A stretch of 64,000 nt of DNA from Fibrobacter succinogenes. Its GTDB lineage: Bacteria; Fibrobacterota; Fibrobacteria; Fibrobacterales; Fibrobacteraceae. The notes beneath the pieces are model-generated. The model saw only the letters and a program-made list of their open reading frames with translations. It had not been told where the DNA came from and made no database searches. The DNA lies in the NCBI GenBank assembly GCA_902762795.1, contig CACWPM010000002.1, positions 62,001 through 126,000 on the forward strand, in the 5' to 3' direction. The position numbers were made by a program, and so were the translations under genes. Positions within the stretch are counted from its first letter, which is position 1. Every line of letters starts with the position of its first letter. This document shows positions 54,727 to 62,335 of this stretch, piece after piece.

Positions 54727-55437
54727 ATGACTTTAGAAGAGGCTGTTTTTGTACGTCATTCTGTGCGCAGGTTCCGTTCCGAGCCGCTTGCCAAGGAACA
54801 GGTGGAAGAATTGCAGGCTCGGATCAGGATGTTGAACGAAAATTTTGCGCTTCACATGCAGCTTGTTTTGAACGATGACATGGCGTTTAGCAGTGGCATG
54901 GCGCATTACGGCTCGTTTCAGAATGTGAAAAATTATATCGCTGTTGCCGGCCAAAGGAATACCGCGGGGTGCGAGGCGACTCTTGATGAACGCGTGGGAT
55001 ATGCGACCGCAGAAATGGTCCTTTTGGCGCAAATGCTTGGACTCAACACGTGCGTGGTGGGGCTTACGTTCAAGAAAACATCGATGGTTGAAATTGATGA
55101 TGGTGAAAAGCTGGAACTTGTTGTAGCTATTGGCTATGGGGAGACTTCGGGCGTGCAGCACTCGATGAAACCTGCGACACGCGTTGCTCCTGGTTACGGT
55201 TCTGCTCCGGACTGGTTCAAGAGAGGTATTGATTTTGTGATGCTAGCGCCTTCGGCGTTAAACCAGTTCAAGGCGAAGTTCACCATCGATGAGAATGGTC
55301 GTGTGGTGGCAAAACACCGTTTTGGCTTTTTTACCAAGATTGATCTTGGCATATTCAAGTATTTCTTTGAGCTTGGATCAGGCAGGGAAATCTTCCGTAA
55401 GTCCATGCAGACATTGCGAAGCTCGGATGGTGTTTGA
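54727..55437 (+). CDS. Nitroreductase family protein
   Basis: 236 residues from ATG 54727, preceded by AAAGGAG; an in-frame ATG 24 bases upstream lacks one. VFVRHSVRRFRSEPLAKEQV is the FMN-binding start (RHSVRRF). GYATAEMVLLAQMLGLNTC and VAIGYGETSG are the family mid and end blocks. Usual length is 180-220; the C-terminal TM-nitroreductase-type tail (LAPSALNQFKAKF, then FTKIDLGIFKYFFELG) is present. A flavin-dependent NAD(P)H oxidoreductase, substrate unknown. Confidence 0.9.
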   Translation: MTLEEAVFVRHSVRRFRSEPLAKEQVEELQARIRMLNENFALHMQLVLNDDMAFSSGMAHYGSFQNVKNYIAVAGQRNTAGCEATLDERVGYATAEMVLLAQMLGLNTCVVGLTFKKTSMVEIDDGEKLELVVAIGYGETSGVQHSMKPATRVAPGYGSAPDWFKRGIDFVMLAPSALNQFKAKFTIDENGRVVAKHRFGFFTKIDLGIFKYFFELGSGREIFRKSMQTLRSSDGV

Positions 55438-55539
55438 AAAAGCAGCTCGGCCGCAAGTAGTCAAAATCGACACGCGTGGCGTGGCGAAATATGTAGGAAT
55501 ATGCGTAAAACTCCGCTGAGCATTGTTTTTTGGGGTGCA

Positions 55540-55800
55540 GTACCTATAAAACAGAAAGTTAATGAAGTTTTATAGGTACCGAAAATACAGTTTTTTTATT
55601 TCGTACCTATAAAAGCCGAAAAAACAGCATTTTATAGGTATGCATTCCCCTTTTTGTGTGTAAATTAAGATCTGAAATACCTATAAAAACGATTCTTTGT
55701 GCTGTTTATAGGTGTCGTTTCAATGGATTTTGCCTATTTTGAATTGGTAGCGACCTGTTTTGTACCTATAAAATGAAAAAAATGATAGATTTATAGGTTC
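55540..55800. repeat. Array of four 39-40 bp palindromes (GTACCTATAAA / TTTATAGGTAC), array B
   Basis: Units at 55540-55579 (40 bp), 55603-55641, 55677-55715 and 55762-55800 (39 bp each). Ends are GTACCTATAAA and TTTATAGGTAC, with single changes (ATACC, GGTAT, GGTGT, GGTTC) in later units. Loops differ between units. Same family as array A at 17436-17653. Confidence 0.92.
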
Positions 55801-55881
55801 AGGCCTCTGAAATCTCCTGAAAAATGATATCATTAGCCTCAAAATGAAAGCTTTTAAGCTTGCATTTGAACAAAAATATCG

Positions 55882-55937
55882 ATCAACGACCGATAACGAT
55901 CGACCATAGACCAATAAATATTGACTAACAGCCAATA
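55882..55937. repeat. 7-bp tandem repeats (site 6)
   Basis: ATCAACG ACCGATA ACGATCG ACCATAG ACCAATA AATATTG ACTAACA GCCAATA, eight degenerate units in register, ending about 20 bases before the ECF promoter. Confidence 0.65.
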
Positions 55938-55958
55938 ATTATATTTTTTTAAATTTTA

Positions 55959-55992
55959 TGGTAACACTTTTTATTTCCTCCGGTGTTTCATA
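55959..55992 (+). promoter_or_regulatory. ECF-type promoter of the sigma gene
   Basis: TGGTAACACTTTTT (55959-55972) and GGTGTTTCATA (55982-55992). The same two blocks occur with the same 23-base start-to-start distance before the TonB-receptor gene at 59792-59825. This suggests autoregulation. The blocks reach within 3 bases of the GTG start, so the transcript would have almost no leader. Confidence 0.75.
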
Positions 55993-55995
55993 AAC

Positions 55996-56499
55996 GTGAA
56001 AAGCCTAGAAACCTTAAATAAAGCAGGATTTGCAAAAATTTACGAGACGTATGCGCCTATGGTCTATAGGCGCTGCTTGCAACTCCTTCGCGATGATGCG
56101 GAGGCGAGCGACCTCATGCAAGACGTTTTTTTGCGGATTTATTCAGCAAAGGACCGTCTGGACGTGAGTTCGCCGAGCAGTCTTTTGTGGAATACGGCAA
56201 CGAGGCTTTGCCTCAACCGTATCCGCGACAAGCGCCGTCGTGGACTTGACGTAGACTCTTCTAGCCTGCTTTTGAATATCGCTTGCGCCGAAGACGAACA
56301 GGACGATTACGAAGCGAAAAATGTGCTGGCGAAGCTCTTTTCGAAAGAGCCCGAATCGAGCCGCACGATGGCAGTGCTCCATTTTGTCGATGGAATGACG
56401 CTCGAGGAGACTGCCCGCGAAGTGGGGCTTTCGGTTAGCGGTGTGCGCAAGCGTTTACGCGGGTTACAGGCCAAAGTTAAAACTCTGGAGGTAAAGTGA
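55996..56499 (+). CDS. ECF RNA polymerase sigma factor
   Basis: 167 residues from GTG 55996. Region 2 at about 12-75: FAKIYETYAPMVYRRCLQLL, DAEASDLMQDVFLRIY. Region 4 at about 110-160: MTLEETAREVGLSVSGVRKR with a helix-turn-helix. No ATG lies in frame before region 2, so GTG is the start. The stop overlaps the anti-sigma start (TGATG), so the two are translationally coupled. A near-identical promoter before 59848 marks a likely target. It probably responds to a cell-envelope or surface signal through the membrane anti-sigma. Confidence 0.93.
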   Translation: MKSLETLNKAGFAKIYETYAPMVYRRCLQLLRDDAEASDLMQDVFLRIYSAKDRLDVSSPSSLLWNTATRLCLNRIRDKRRRGLDVDSSSLLLNIACAEDEQDDYEAKNVLAKLFSKEPESSRTMAVLHFVDGMTLEETAREVGLSVSGVRKRLRGLQAKVKTLEVK

Positions 56500-57344
56500 T
56501 GATTCCCGATTGGAAATTAGAACGATTCCTGACTGGCGATTTGCCGGAAGAAGAAATGAATAAGCTTCGCGAACTCGAAGCGAATGATGTGATGTTTGCC
56601 AATCGCATAAAGATGCTTCGCGAAGATAACAAGGCTATTTTGAATAAATTGCCTTTTGAAACGCTGGCTGCAAAAATTGCAGAAGTAGATGCTGTTGGGG
56701 ACGGTCGCGTGAATCTTGGAACAGTGACGGATACTGCCGCGAATGTCGCAGGGAATGCTGCGAAAAATGCGCCGCGCTTTACGCTTGTGAAGTTTGCCGC
56801 CGCTGCGGTATTCGTGTTGGCTGTTGCATTGGTGGCACTTATGGCTCAGCGCGAAACTTCCGTGATAAACGAACGCATGGGTGGCGATGTGGCTCAGTTG
56901 CATGGCTCCCAGAATACGCAGGTGGCGCTCGCAGAAACTCCATCGGACACGCGCATCAAGGGGCTTGACGCCCGCATGGAAGTCTGGAAAAAGACTCCGG
57001 CAGGGATTGTCCAGCTGAATGATCTTGATGAAGTTCGCGAAGGTGACGAGATTCAATTGCGCTATTCCGTCCCGGAAAAATGCTTTGGTCTCCTTTTTAG
57101 CATGGACGGAAATGGCGCGTTGACTCTCCATTTGGGTAATGGTGAAAAGGCTGTTGAACTTGCTCCAGGCAAGATGAATTCGCTCCCGTTTGCATACAAA
57201 TTGGACGATGCCCCCTATTTCGAAAAGTTCTTCTTCGTGACTTCGGCAAATGAGTTTACGGTCGAAGAAACAAATGTGGACCAGTTGCTCAAGAGAAACG
57301 ACGTGAAGGTGATCGGTTTTACTCTCAAAAAGGCGGGTAAATAA
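56499..57344 (+). CDS. Membrane anti-sigma factor with DUF4384-like periplasmic domain
   Basis: 281 residues from ATG 56499 (GGAGG upstream; GTG 56496 is possible). N-terminal cytoplasmic zinc-less anti-sigma part (LERFLTGDLPEEEMNKLREL), one span (LVKFAAAAVFVLAVALVALM at about 95-115), then a periplasmic domain of about 110 residues: VREGDEIQLRYSVPEKCFGL, FSMDGNGALTLHLGNGEKAV, and FFFVTSANEFTVEE. The layout is like DUF4384, which in other proteins is joined to caspase-like domains; here the caspase is the next gene. It probably holds the sigma factor at the membrane until a signal comes. Stop overlaps the next ATG by one base (TAATG). Confidence 0.82.
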   Translation: MIPDWKLERFLTGDLPEEEMNKLRELEANDVMFANRIKMLREDNKAILNKLPFETLAAKIAEVDAVGDGRVNLGTVTDTAANVAGNAAKNAPRFTLVKFAAAAVFVLAVALVALMAQRETSVINERMGGDVAQLHGSQNTQVALAETPSDTRIKGLDARMEVWKKTPAGIVQLNDLDEVREGDEIQLRYSVPEKCFGLLFSMDGNGALTLHLGNGEKAVELAPGKMNSLPFAYKLDDAPYFEKFFFVTSANEFTVEETNVDQLLKRNDVKVIGFTLKKAGK

Positions 57345-59620
57345 TGTTTATGGTTTCTAATAAGACTTTTGGTTTGCTTTCGGCATTGTCTTTTGGGTTT
57401 ATTTTTGCGCTGCTCTTCTTGGCGGCTAATGCCAATGCCGCTAGTGCCTCGGAAGCAGGCCGTATCAATCGTTATGTAATTGCCGTGAGTGCGAATAATG
57501 GTGGCTCTGGACGCCCTGTACTCCGCTATGCTGAAAGCGATGCGCGATCCTTTGCGAAAGTGCTCAAGGAAATGGGTGGCGTGTTACCGCAGAATGTGAT
57601 TCTCGTGAAGGAACCGACTGTTGCCGCTTTGCAAACGGAATTTGCTAATCTCGACTCCAAGATTTTCCAAGAAAAGAAGTCGAACGGTCGCAACGAAGTG
57701 CTGGTCTATTATAGCGGTCATGCTGATGAAAAGGGACTCCGCCTGGGCGAAGAAACCTATGCTTGGAAAGACTTGCGTAACCGTATTGATGCGCTCAGCG
57801 CCGATGTGAAAATTGCCGTGATCGATGCGTGTGGTTCTGGTGCAATTACCCGAGTGAAGGGCGGCAAGGCGGTGCCTGCGTTCATGGTGGATCAAAGTAG
57901 CGACATGAAGGGTTACGCGTTCATCACGAGCAGTACGCAAGATGAATCGAGCCAAGAAAGCGATAAACTCAAAGGATCGTTCTTTACGCATTCGCTTGTG
58001 AGCGGATTGCGCGGTGCTGGTGACTTGAGCAGCGATGGTAAGGTGACTTTGTCCGAAGCTTACCAGTTCGCGTTTAACGAAACGCTCCAAAAGACGGAAG
58101 CGACGATGGGCGGCGCTCAGCATCCGAGCCGTGACATGAATTTAGCCGGAACTGGCGATGTGGTGATGACGGATTTGCGCACAACGAGTGCCGGACTTGA
58201 TTTGGACGGAAGTGTATATGGTCGCCTGTACATCCGCGATGACAATGGTGAACTTGTTGCGGAACTTAACAAGAAACGTGGTCATGCGATGAGTCTTGGT
58301 CTCCCTGCTGGACGTTATGCATTGAATCTTCAGCAAGATCCTGCTTACATGGGCGCTACCGTGGTGCTTTCGAATGGCAAACGCGAAAAGATGACGCTTG
58401 ACAATTTTAAGAACGTCAAGGCGGAACAGACTGTGCTTCGCGGTGAAATCGGAGGCCGCAGAAATTGCTCAAGTGGCGATGCAGTTTCGTGCTCAATCGA
58501 TTCTCTTGACCATAACGGGACGTTCCGTACAACTTTTAACTTCGTGGATACGGATGAAAAACCGCGCAAGGGCTTGCAACTTGGATTTTTTGTCACTCGT
58601 ACTAAGGATTATATGTTGGGAACGCAAGTTAGCTTGATTGCAAATATCGCGCAAAAAGAAATGCATGGATTGCAGGCGACGACTGTTGCGAATGTGGTTA
58701 ATCACGGATTTGAAGGCGCTCAACTTTCTTCTGTGGCCAACTACGCTGGAGCCTTAAATGGCGTTCAGGTCAGCACCGCTGTGAATGTCACAAAAGAAAA
58801 ATCATCTGGAGTGCAAGTCGGTGTTGTCAACATAGCGGCCGATACTCTTGATGGTTTGCAAGTGTCTGCGGGAGTGAATTACGCTAAGGCGACAAATCTG
58901 CAGGTGACGGCTGGTGTGAATGCGGCAGTGGCTTCGAATGTACAAGTAGTTGCCGGTGTCAATTACGCGACTTATTCCGATGTTCAAGTGGCGGCTGGCG
59001 TAAATGTGGCTCATGTCAACGAAAAAACGCAAGTGGGCGTTATCAATTATGCGACAAAGGCAAAAGGGCGCCAGTGGGGTGTGATCAATGTTTGCGGCAA
59101 TTGCGAAAAGTCTCCGATCGGTATTATCAATATCGTTGGAAATGGTGTGTGGAGCGTAACGCCTTACATCAACGAAATGGGGGCGCTCGGAGGATCCGTT
59201 CACCTGGGAACAGCATACTTTTACACGGCATTGGAATGGGCGGCGTTCTTCAAAAAAGGTTCTGGCTTTAGCGAATTTGAAAAGTTTTATGAGCACGGTA
59301 TCGGTATCGGAACGCAGTTCGGTTCTTATGGAAGCCATTTTGAACTGGAATACATGTTCTTCAATGTCTACGATAAGTTCCGTCTTGATGATGATGGCAA
59401 GTTTGGATATCACCATCGCGGTCGTGTAGGCTATGTGTATCAGGTATTTCCGGGCTTTGGCCTCTCTGTAGGCGGTTCGCTGAACTTGACGAGCGAAGGC
59501 TACTTGAATAAGCTTCTGCTCAAGCCGCTCGGCGACTATCATGACGACGTCAGCTGCAAAAATCATAAGGGACGCTGGTGGCCGGGCTTTTACGCTGGAC
59601 TTACCATCGGAAAGTTCTAA
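57344..59620 (+). CDS. Secreted caspase-fold (C14-like) protein with C-terminal beta-repeat tail
   Basis: 758 residues. Signal peptide LLSALSFGFIFALLFLAANA. The caspase-like p20 part holds NRYVIAVSANNGGSGRPVLR, VLVYYSGHADEKG with His126, and IAVIDACGSGAIT with Cys163, so the His/Cys dyad is intact; FITSSTQDESSQES and GSFFTHSLVSGLRG complete it. A middle domain (about 270-400) follows, then repeats of about 17-20 residues with VQV or GVN/GVIN turns (LDGLQVSAGVNYAKATNLQV, TAGVNAAV, QVGVINYATKAKG), like LA_2272 surface repeats, and a C-terminal barrel-like segment (FELEYMFFNVYDKFRL). Made with the sigma/anti-sigma pair. Confidence 0.88.
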   Translation: MFMVSNKTFGLLSALSFGFIFALLFLAANANAASASEAGRINRYVIAVSANNGGSGRPVLRYAESDARSFAKVLKEMGGVLPQNVILVKEPTVAALQTEFANLDSKIFQEKKSNGRNEVLVYYSGHADEKGLRLGEETYAWKDLRNRIDALSADVKIAVIDACGSGAITRVKGGKAVPAFMVDQSSDMKGYAFITSSTQDESSQESDKLKGSFFTHSLVSGLRGAGDLSSDGKVTLSEAYQFAFNETLQKTEATMGGAQHPSRDMNLAGTGDVVMTDLRTTSAGLDLDGSVYGRLYIRDDNGELVAELNKKRGHAMSLGLPAGRYALNLQQDPAYMGATVVLSNGKREKMTLDNFKNVKAEQTVLRGEIGGRRNCSSGDAVSCSIDSLDHNGTFRTTFNFVDTDEKPRKGLQLGFFVTRTKDYMLGTQVSLIANIAQKEMHGLQATTVANVVNHGFEGAQLSSVANYAGALNGVQVSTAVNVTKEKSSGVQVGVVNIAADTLDGLQVSAGVNYAKATNLQVTAGVNAAVASNVQVVAGVNYATYSDVQVAAGVNVAHVNEKTQVGVINYATKAKGRQWGVINVCGNCEKSPIGIINIVGNGVWSVTPYINEMGALGGSVHLGTAYFYTALEWAAFFKKGSGFSEFEKFYEHGIGIGTQFGSYGSHFELEYMFFNVYDKFRLDDDGKFGYHHRGRVGYVYQVFPGFGLSVGGSLNLTSEGYLNKLLLKPLGDYHDDVSCKNHKGRWWPGFYAGLTIGKF

Positions 59621-59734
59621 AATTAGACAAAAAAAGTTTGATAAAAAACATCAAAAGTCTATATAATACAAATTCAATGGATCTAATACGGAATTAGTTA
59701 CAGTAAGCGAATTTTCCCGTATTTCGCCAATCAC

Positions 59735-59757
59735 GCCCGCCTTTGCGCGGGCTTTTT
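59735..59757 (+). terminator. Intrinsic terminator of the sigma-caspase operon
   Basis: Stem GCCCGC (59735-59740) / GCGGGC (59747-59752), then TTTTT. It separates the caspase gene from the receptor gene, which thus needs its own promoter. Confidence 0.9.
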
Positions 59758-59791
59758 GTATTTAATAAAAAAGCTATAATTTTGAAATTGA

Positions 59792-59825
59792 TGGTAACAC
59801 TTTTTGTACTTTAAGGTGTTCCATA
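59792..59825 (+). promoter_or_regulatory. ECF-type promoter of the TonB-dependent receptor gene
   Basis: TGGTAACACTTTTT (59792-59805) and GGTGTTCCATA (59815-59825): the first block is identical to that at 55959 and the second has one change. Start-to-start spacing is 23 in both. AAAGGAA precedes ATG 59848. Confidence 0.78.
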
Positions 59826-59847
59826 GGGGAAAGGAATTGATGTAACA

Positions 59848-62274
59848 ATGAAGTTTATGGTTAGGATTATTGCCCTTGTTTCTGTAGCTGTGGCGTTTGT
59901 TGCGGCCCGCGAAAGTATTGTTTTTAATGGAGTTGTCCAGGACGACTCTTTTGCTGCTGACGAAATGCTGAATGTTGAAATTCTTGAAACGGGTGAAGCT
60001 TTGCAGACAACGGTAGGCAAACATTTCAGCGTGGTGCTCCCTGAAGATACGCTTTGGAACGTTTGTGTGACAAATTCCGATACGGCCGGAGCCGAAAAGG
60101 AAAAATGCTATGAACTCATCTATTTGGGCAGTGACAGTTCGTTCAGCATGACGCTCGGCGGCTCGGATTCTTTGGTGAGTGTGTTCGAGACGAATGATGC
60201 TTTGCCGCTGCAGGTTGGTGGTACGGTAATCTCTGATAGCGTTTCCGATGTGAACGTGGATAAACTTCTTGCAGCAGGGGGAGCTAATTCCAAAGTGACT
60301 GAACTTAAAAAGGTTGTGGTGCAGTTGCGTCGCCGTCCCAAGCGCAAGCCGGGTGAATCCGTTGTTTCCGCAAAGTCTATCAAGCGTATGCCGGGCCTTG
60401 CCGAAGCGGACGTAATCAAGAGCATCCAGGCACTTCCGGGTGTTGTTGCGAGTTCCGATTTCAGTTCCAAGATTTATGTGCGCGGTGGTGCCGCCGATCA
60501 GAATTTATTCTTGTTCGACAATGCTGTCGTGTATTCTCCGGTGCATTTCTTCGGACTGTTCAGTACGTTCCTTGTCGAAGGTATAGACGATGTTCAATTT
60601 TACAAGAGCGGATTTCCGGCGCAATACGGCAATCGTTTGAGTTCCGTGCTCAAGATGGACGGACGTGCTGGTGGCCAGGATTCCGTGGAAGAATGGTTCA
60701 GCAAGTCCAGTATAAAAATCAGTACGTTCGCGGCACAGCTCCATACGGAAGGGCATAAGGGACCTGCCCGTTGGGTACTTGCTGGACGCACGACTTATAT
60801 CGGTTATATTCTGGACCTTTGCAATGCTATTGGCTTGTTGGATTTGGACTTGGATTATGAATTTACGGACTTGCAGGGAACTTTTATGTACAACTTCTCT
60901 GAAGATACTCGCTTGAAACTCAGCTTTTATATAGGTAAAGACAAACTTGAATTTGATCCGCTTTACATGGACTGGGGTAATATCGCAATCCCGCTAGGTT
61001 TCTATCAGCGCATCGATGGTAAATGGGATTACAATGCAACGTTAGCTTATAGTAAATTCTACCAAACGATGAAAATCAGTGATCTTATGTCCATCGAAAT
61101 GCTTCTTTATACATTTGTAGGTAAGCAATGGTTGAATTATCGCGGAATTGACAATCATACGGTGACGTTGGGGTATGAATTGGAATACGATTATGAACGT
61201 TATCAGGAAAAAATGGCGTCAATCGGTGTGGCTGATATTGAAAAAACATTCCATCATGTCGCCTATGTGCAAGATGCTTGGAAAATGTCGCCGGATTATT
61301 TGCTGCAATATGGCTTGCGCCTAAATTTTCAAACAGCATCTAAACATTTTGGAGTGGAACCTCGCGCTTCGTTAACAGTTCATCTCGATGATGCAAAGAC
61401 GCTTGAATTTTACGGTGGTTACTATTTGCAATATATGAATTCAATAGTTTATACGGACCAGGAAACGCTGAACGAATTCTATTATCCGGCAACGACAACC
61501 TCAGATGGAAAACATATCAAACCCGCTTCTTCTTGGCTGTTTGCGGTAGAGTATAGTCATCGCGATCTCTTTGAAGGTTACGATTTTACTGCTGGAGTTT
61601 ATTACAAAACTCAGAATAACTTAAATACATTTGCGATGAAAACGGATAGCAGCGATAATTCGAATTCCAAAGATCTTGTGCTAGCTGATAATTTTGGTTC
61701 CGCGGAAGGTTATTCCCTTGGTTATGAAATCTCGTTGCGTAAGGATAAAGGTTGGTGGTTTGGCGGAATCAACTGGAGCCAAAGTATTAGCGTTGCGCGA
61801 TCCAATGATGGTTCTAAACCGTATTTCCCGAGTTGGCATCAACCGTATGCGCTAAAGATGGATTTAGGCATCAACTGGAAGGGTGATGAAGATGCTCTTT
61901 GGAAGCACAAGAAAAAAGGTCGATATTTCCGTTCTTCCTTGGCTCTCAAGTATTCATCAGGAATGCCAATCAGTGAATATAAGGGATATTATGTTGCTCA
62001 AGATTTGGGACATCAGCGGTATTCAGATGAAAATGTTGTACTCCCAGGCAGTCGAAATGCTGGACGTCAGACGGATTATTTTAGAGTTGACTTGAAGGCT
62101 GTAGATTTCGGGCGCGAAGGCAAGTGGAATTTCAGTTGGACTATCATCAACTTGACTAATCATGACAACATGTTCTTTACATACTATGATACTCGCAAGA
62201 ATCCTCCGAAGAAAACAGCGATTTCTCAGTTTCCCTTTTTACCCATTATGTTGAATTATGAATACTACTTTTAG
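59848..62274 (+). CDS. TonB-dependent outer-membrane receptor
   Basis: 808 residues. Signal peptide MKFMVRIIALVSVAVAFVAA. An N-terminal domain of about 150 residues rich in strands comes first. The plug is at about 165-290: IKRMPGLAEADVIKSIQALP, SSKIYVRGGAADQNLFLFDN, VDDVQFYKSGFPAQYGNRLS-like GIDDVQFYKSGFPAQYG. The barrel ends in FLPIMLNYEYYF with a terminal aromatic. TonB boxes are not evident. It would take up a siderophore, glycan or vitamin-like ligand. Transcribed from a sigma-factor-type promoter; the downstream lipoprotein probably works with it. Confidence 0.9.
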   Translation: MKFMVRIIALVSVAVAFVAARESIVFNGVVQDDSFAADEMLNVEILETGEALQTTVGKHFSVVLPEDTLWNVCVTNSDTAGAEKEKCYELIYLGSDSSFSMTLGGSDSLVSVFETNDALPLQVGGTVISDSVSDVNVDKLLAAGGANSKVTELKKVVVQLRRRPKRKPGESVVSAKSIKRMPGLAEADVIKSIQALPGVVASSDFSSKIYVRGGAADQNLFLFDNAVVYSPVHFFGLFSTFLVEGIDDVQFYKSGFPAQYGNRLSSVLKMDGRAGGQDSVEEWFSKSSIKISTFAAQLHTEGHKGPARWVLAGRTTYIGYILDLCNAIGLLDLDLDYEFTDLQGTFMYNFSEDTRLKLSFYIGKDKLEFDPLYMDWGNIAIPLGFYQRIDGKWDYNATLAYSKFYQTMKISDLMSIEMLLYTFVGKQWLNYRGIDNHTVTLGYELEYDYERYQEKMASIGVADIEKTFHHVAYVQDAWKMSPDYLLQYGLRLNFQTASKHFGVEPRASLTVHLDDAKTLEFYGGYYLQYMNSIVYTDQETLNEFYYPATTTSDGKHIKPASSWLFAVEYSHRDLFEGYDFTAGVYYKTQNNLNTFAMKTDSSDNSNSKDLVLADNFGSAEGYSLGYEISLRKDKGWWFGGINWSQSISVARSNDGSKPYFPSWHQPYALKMDLGINWKGDEDALWKHKKKGRYFRSSLALKYSSGMPISEYKGYYVAQDLGHQRYSDENVVLPGSRNAGRQTDYFRVDLKAVDFGREGKWNFSWTIINLTNHDNMFFTYYDTRKNPPKKTAISQFPFLPIMLNYEYYF

Positions 62275-62335
62275 ACGAAAGAACGCCGCTTCTCGGCTAC
62301 AGACTAGAGACGAAAGAAAAAATGACAGTGTTATT

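Larger units (their letters stand above)
55438..55995. other. Intergenic region: palindrome array B, heptads and ECF promoter
   Basis: No gene seen. Holds array B (55540-55800), an AAGCTTTTAAGCTT palindrome near 55849-55862, 7-bp repeats (55882-55937) and the sigma-factor promoter (55959-55992). Confidence 0.7.

Noticed and set aside
62275..62330. Additional 7-bp repeat block before the lipoprotein gene
   Set aside because: TAGACGA/AGACGAA units occur twice but are separated by unrelated sequence, so the period is too weak to call.
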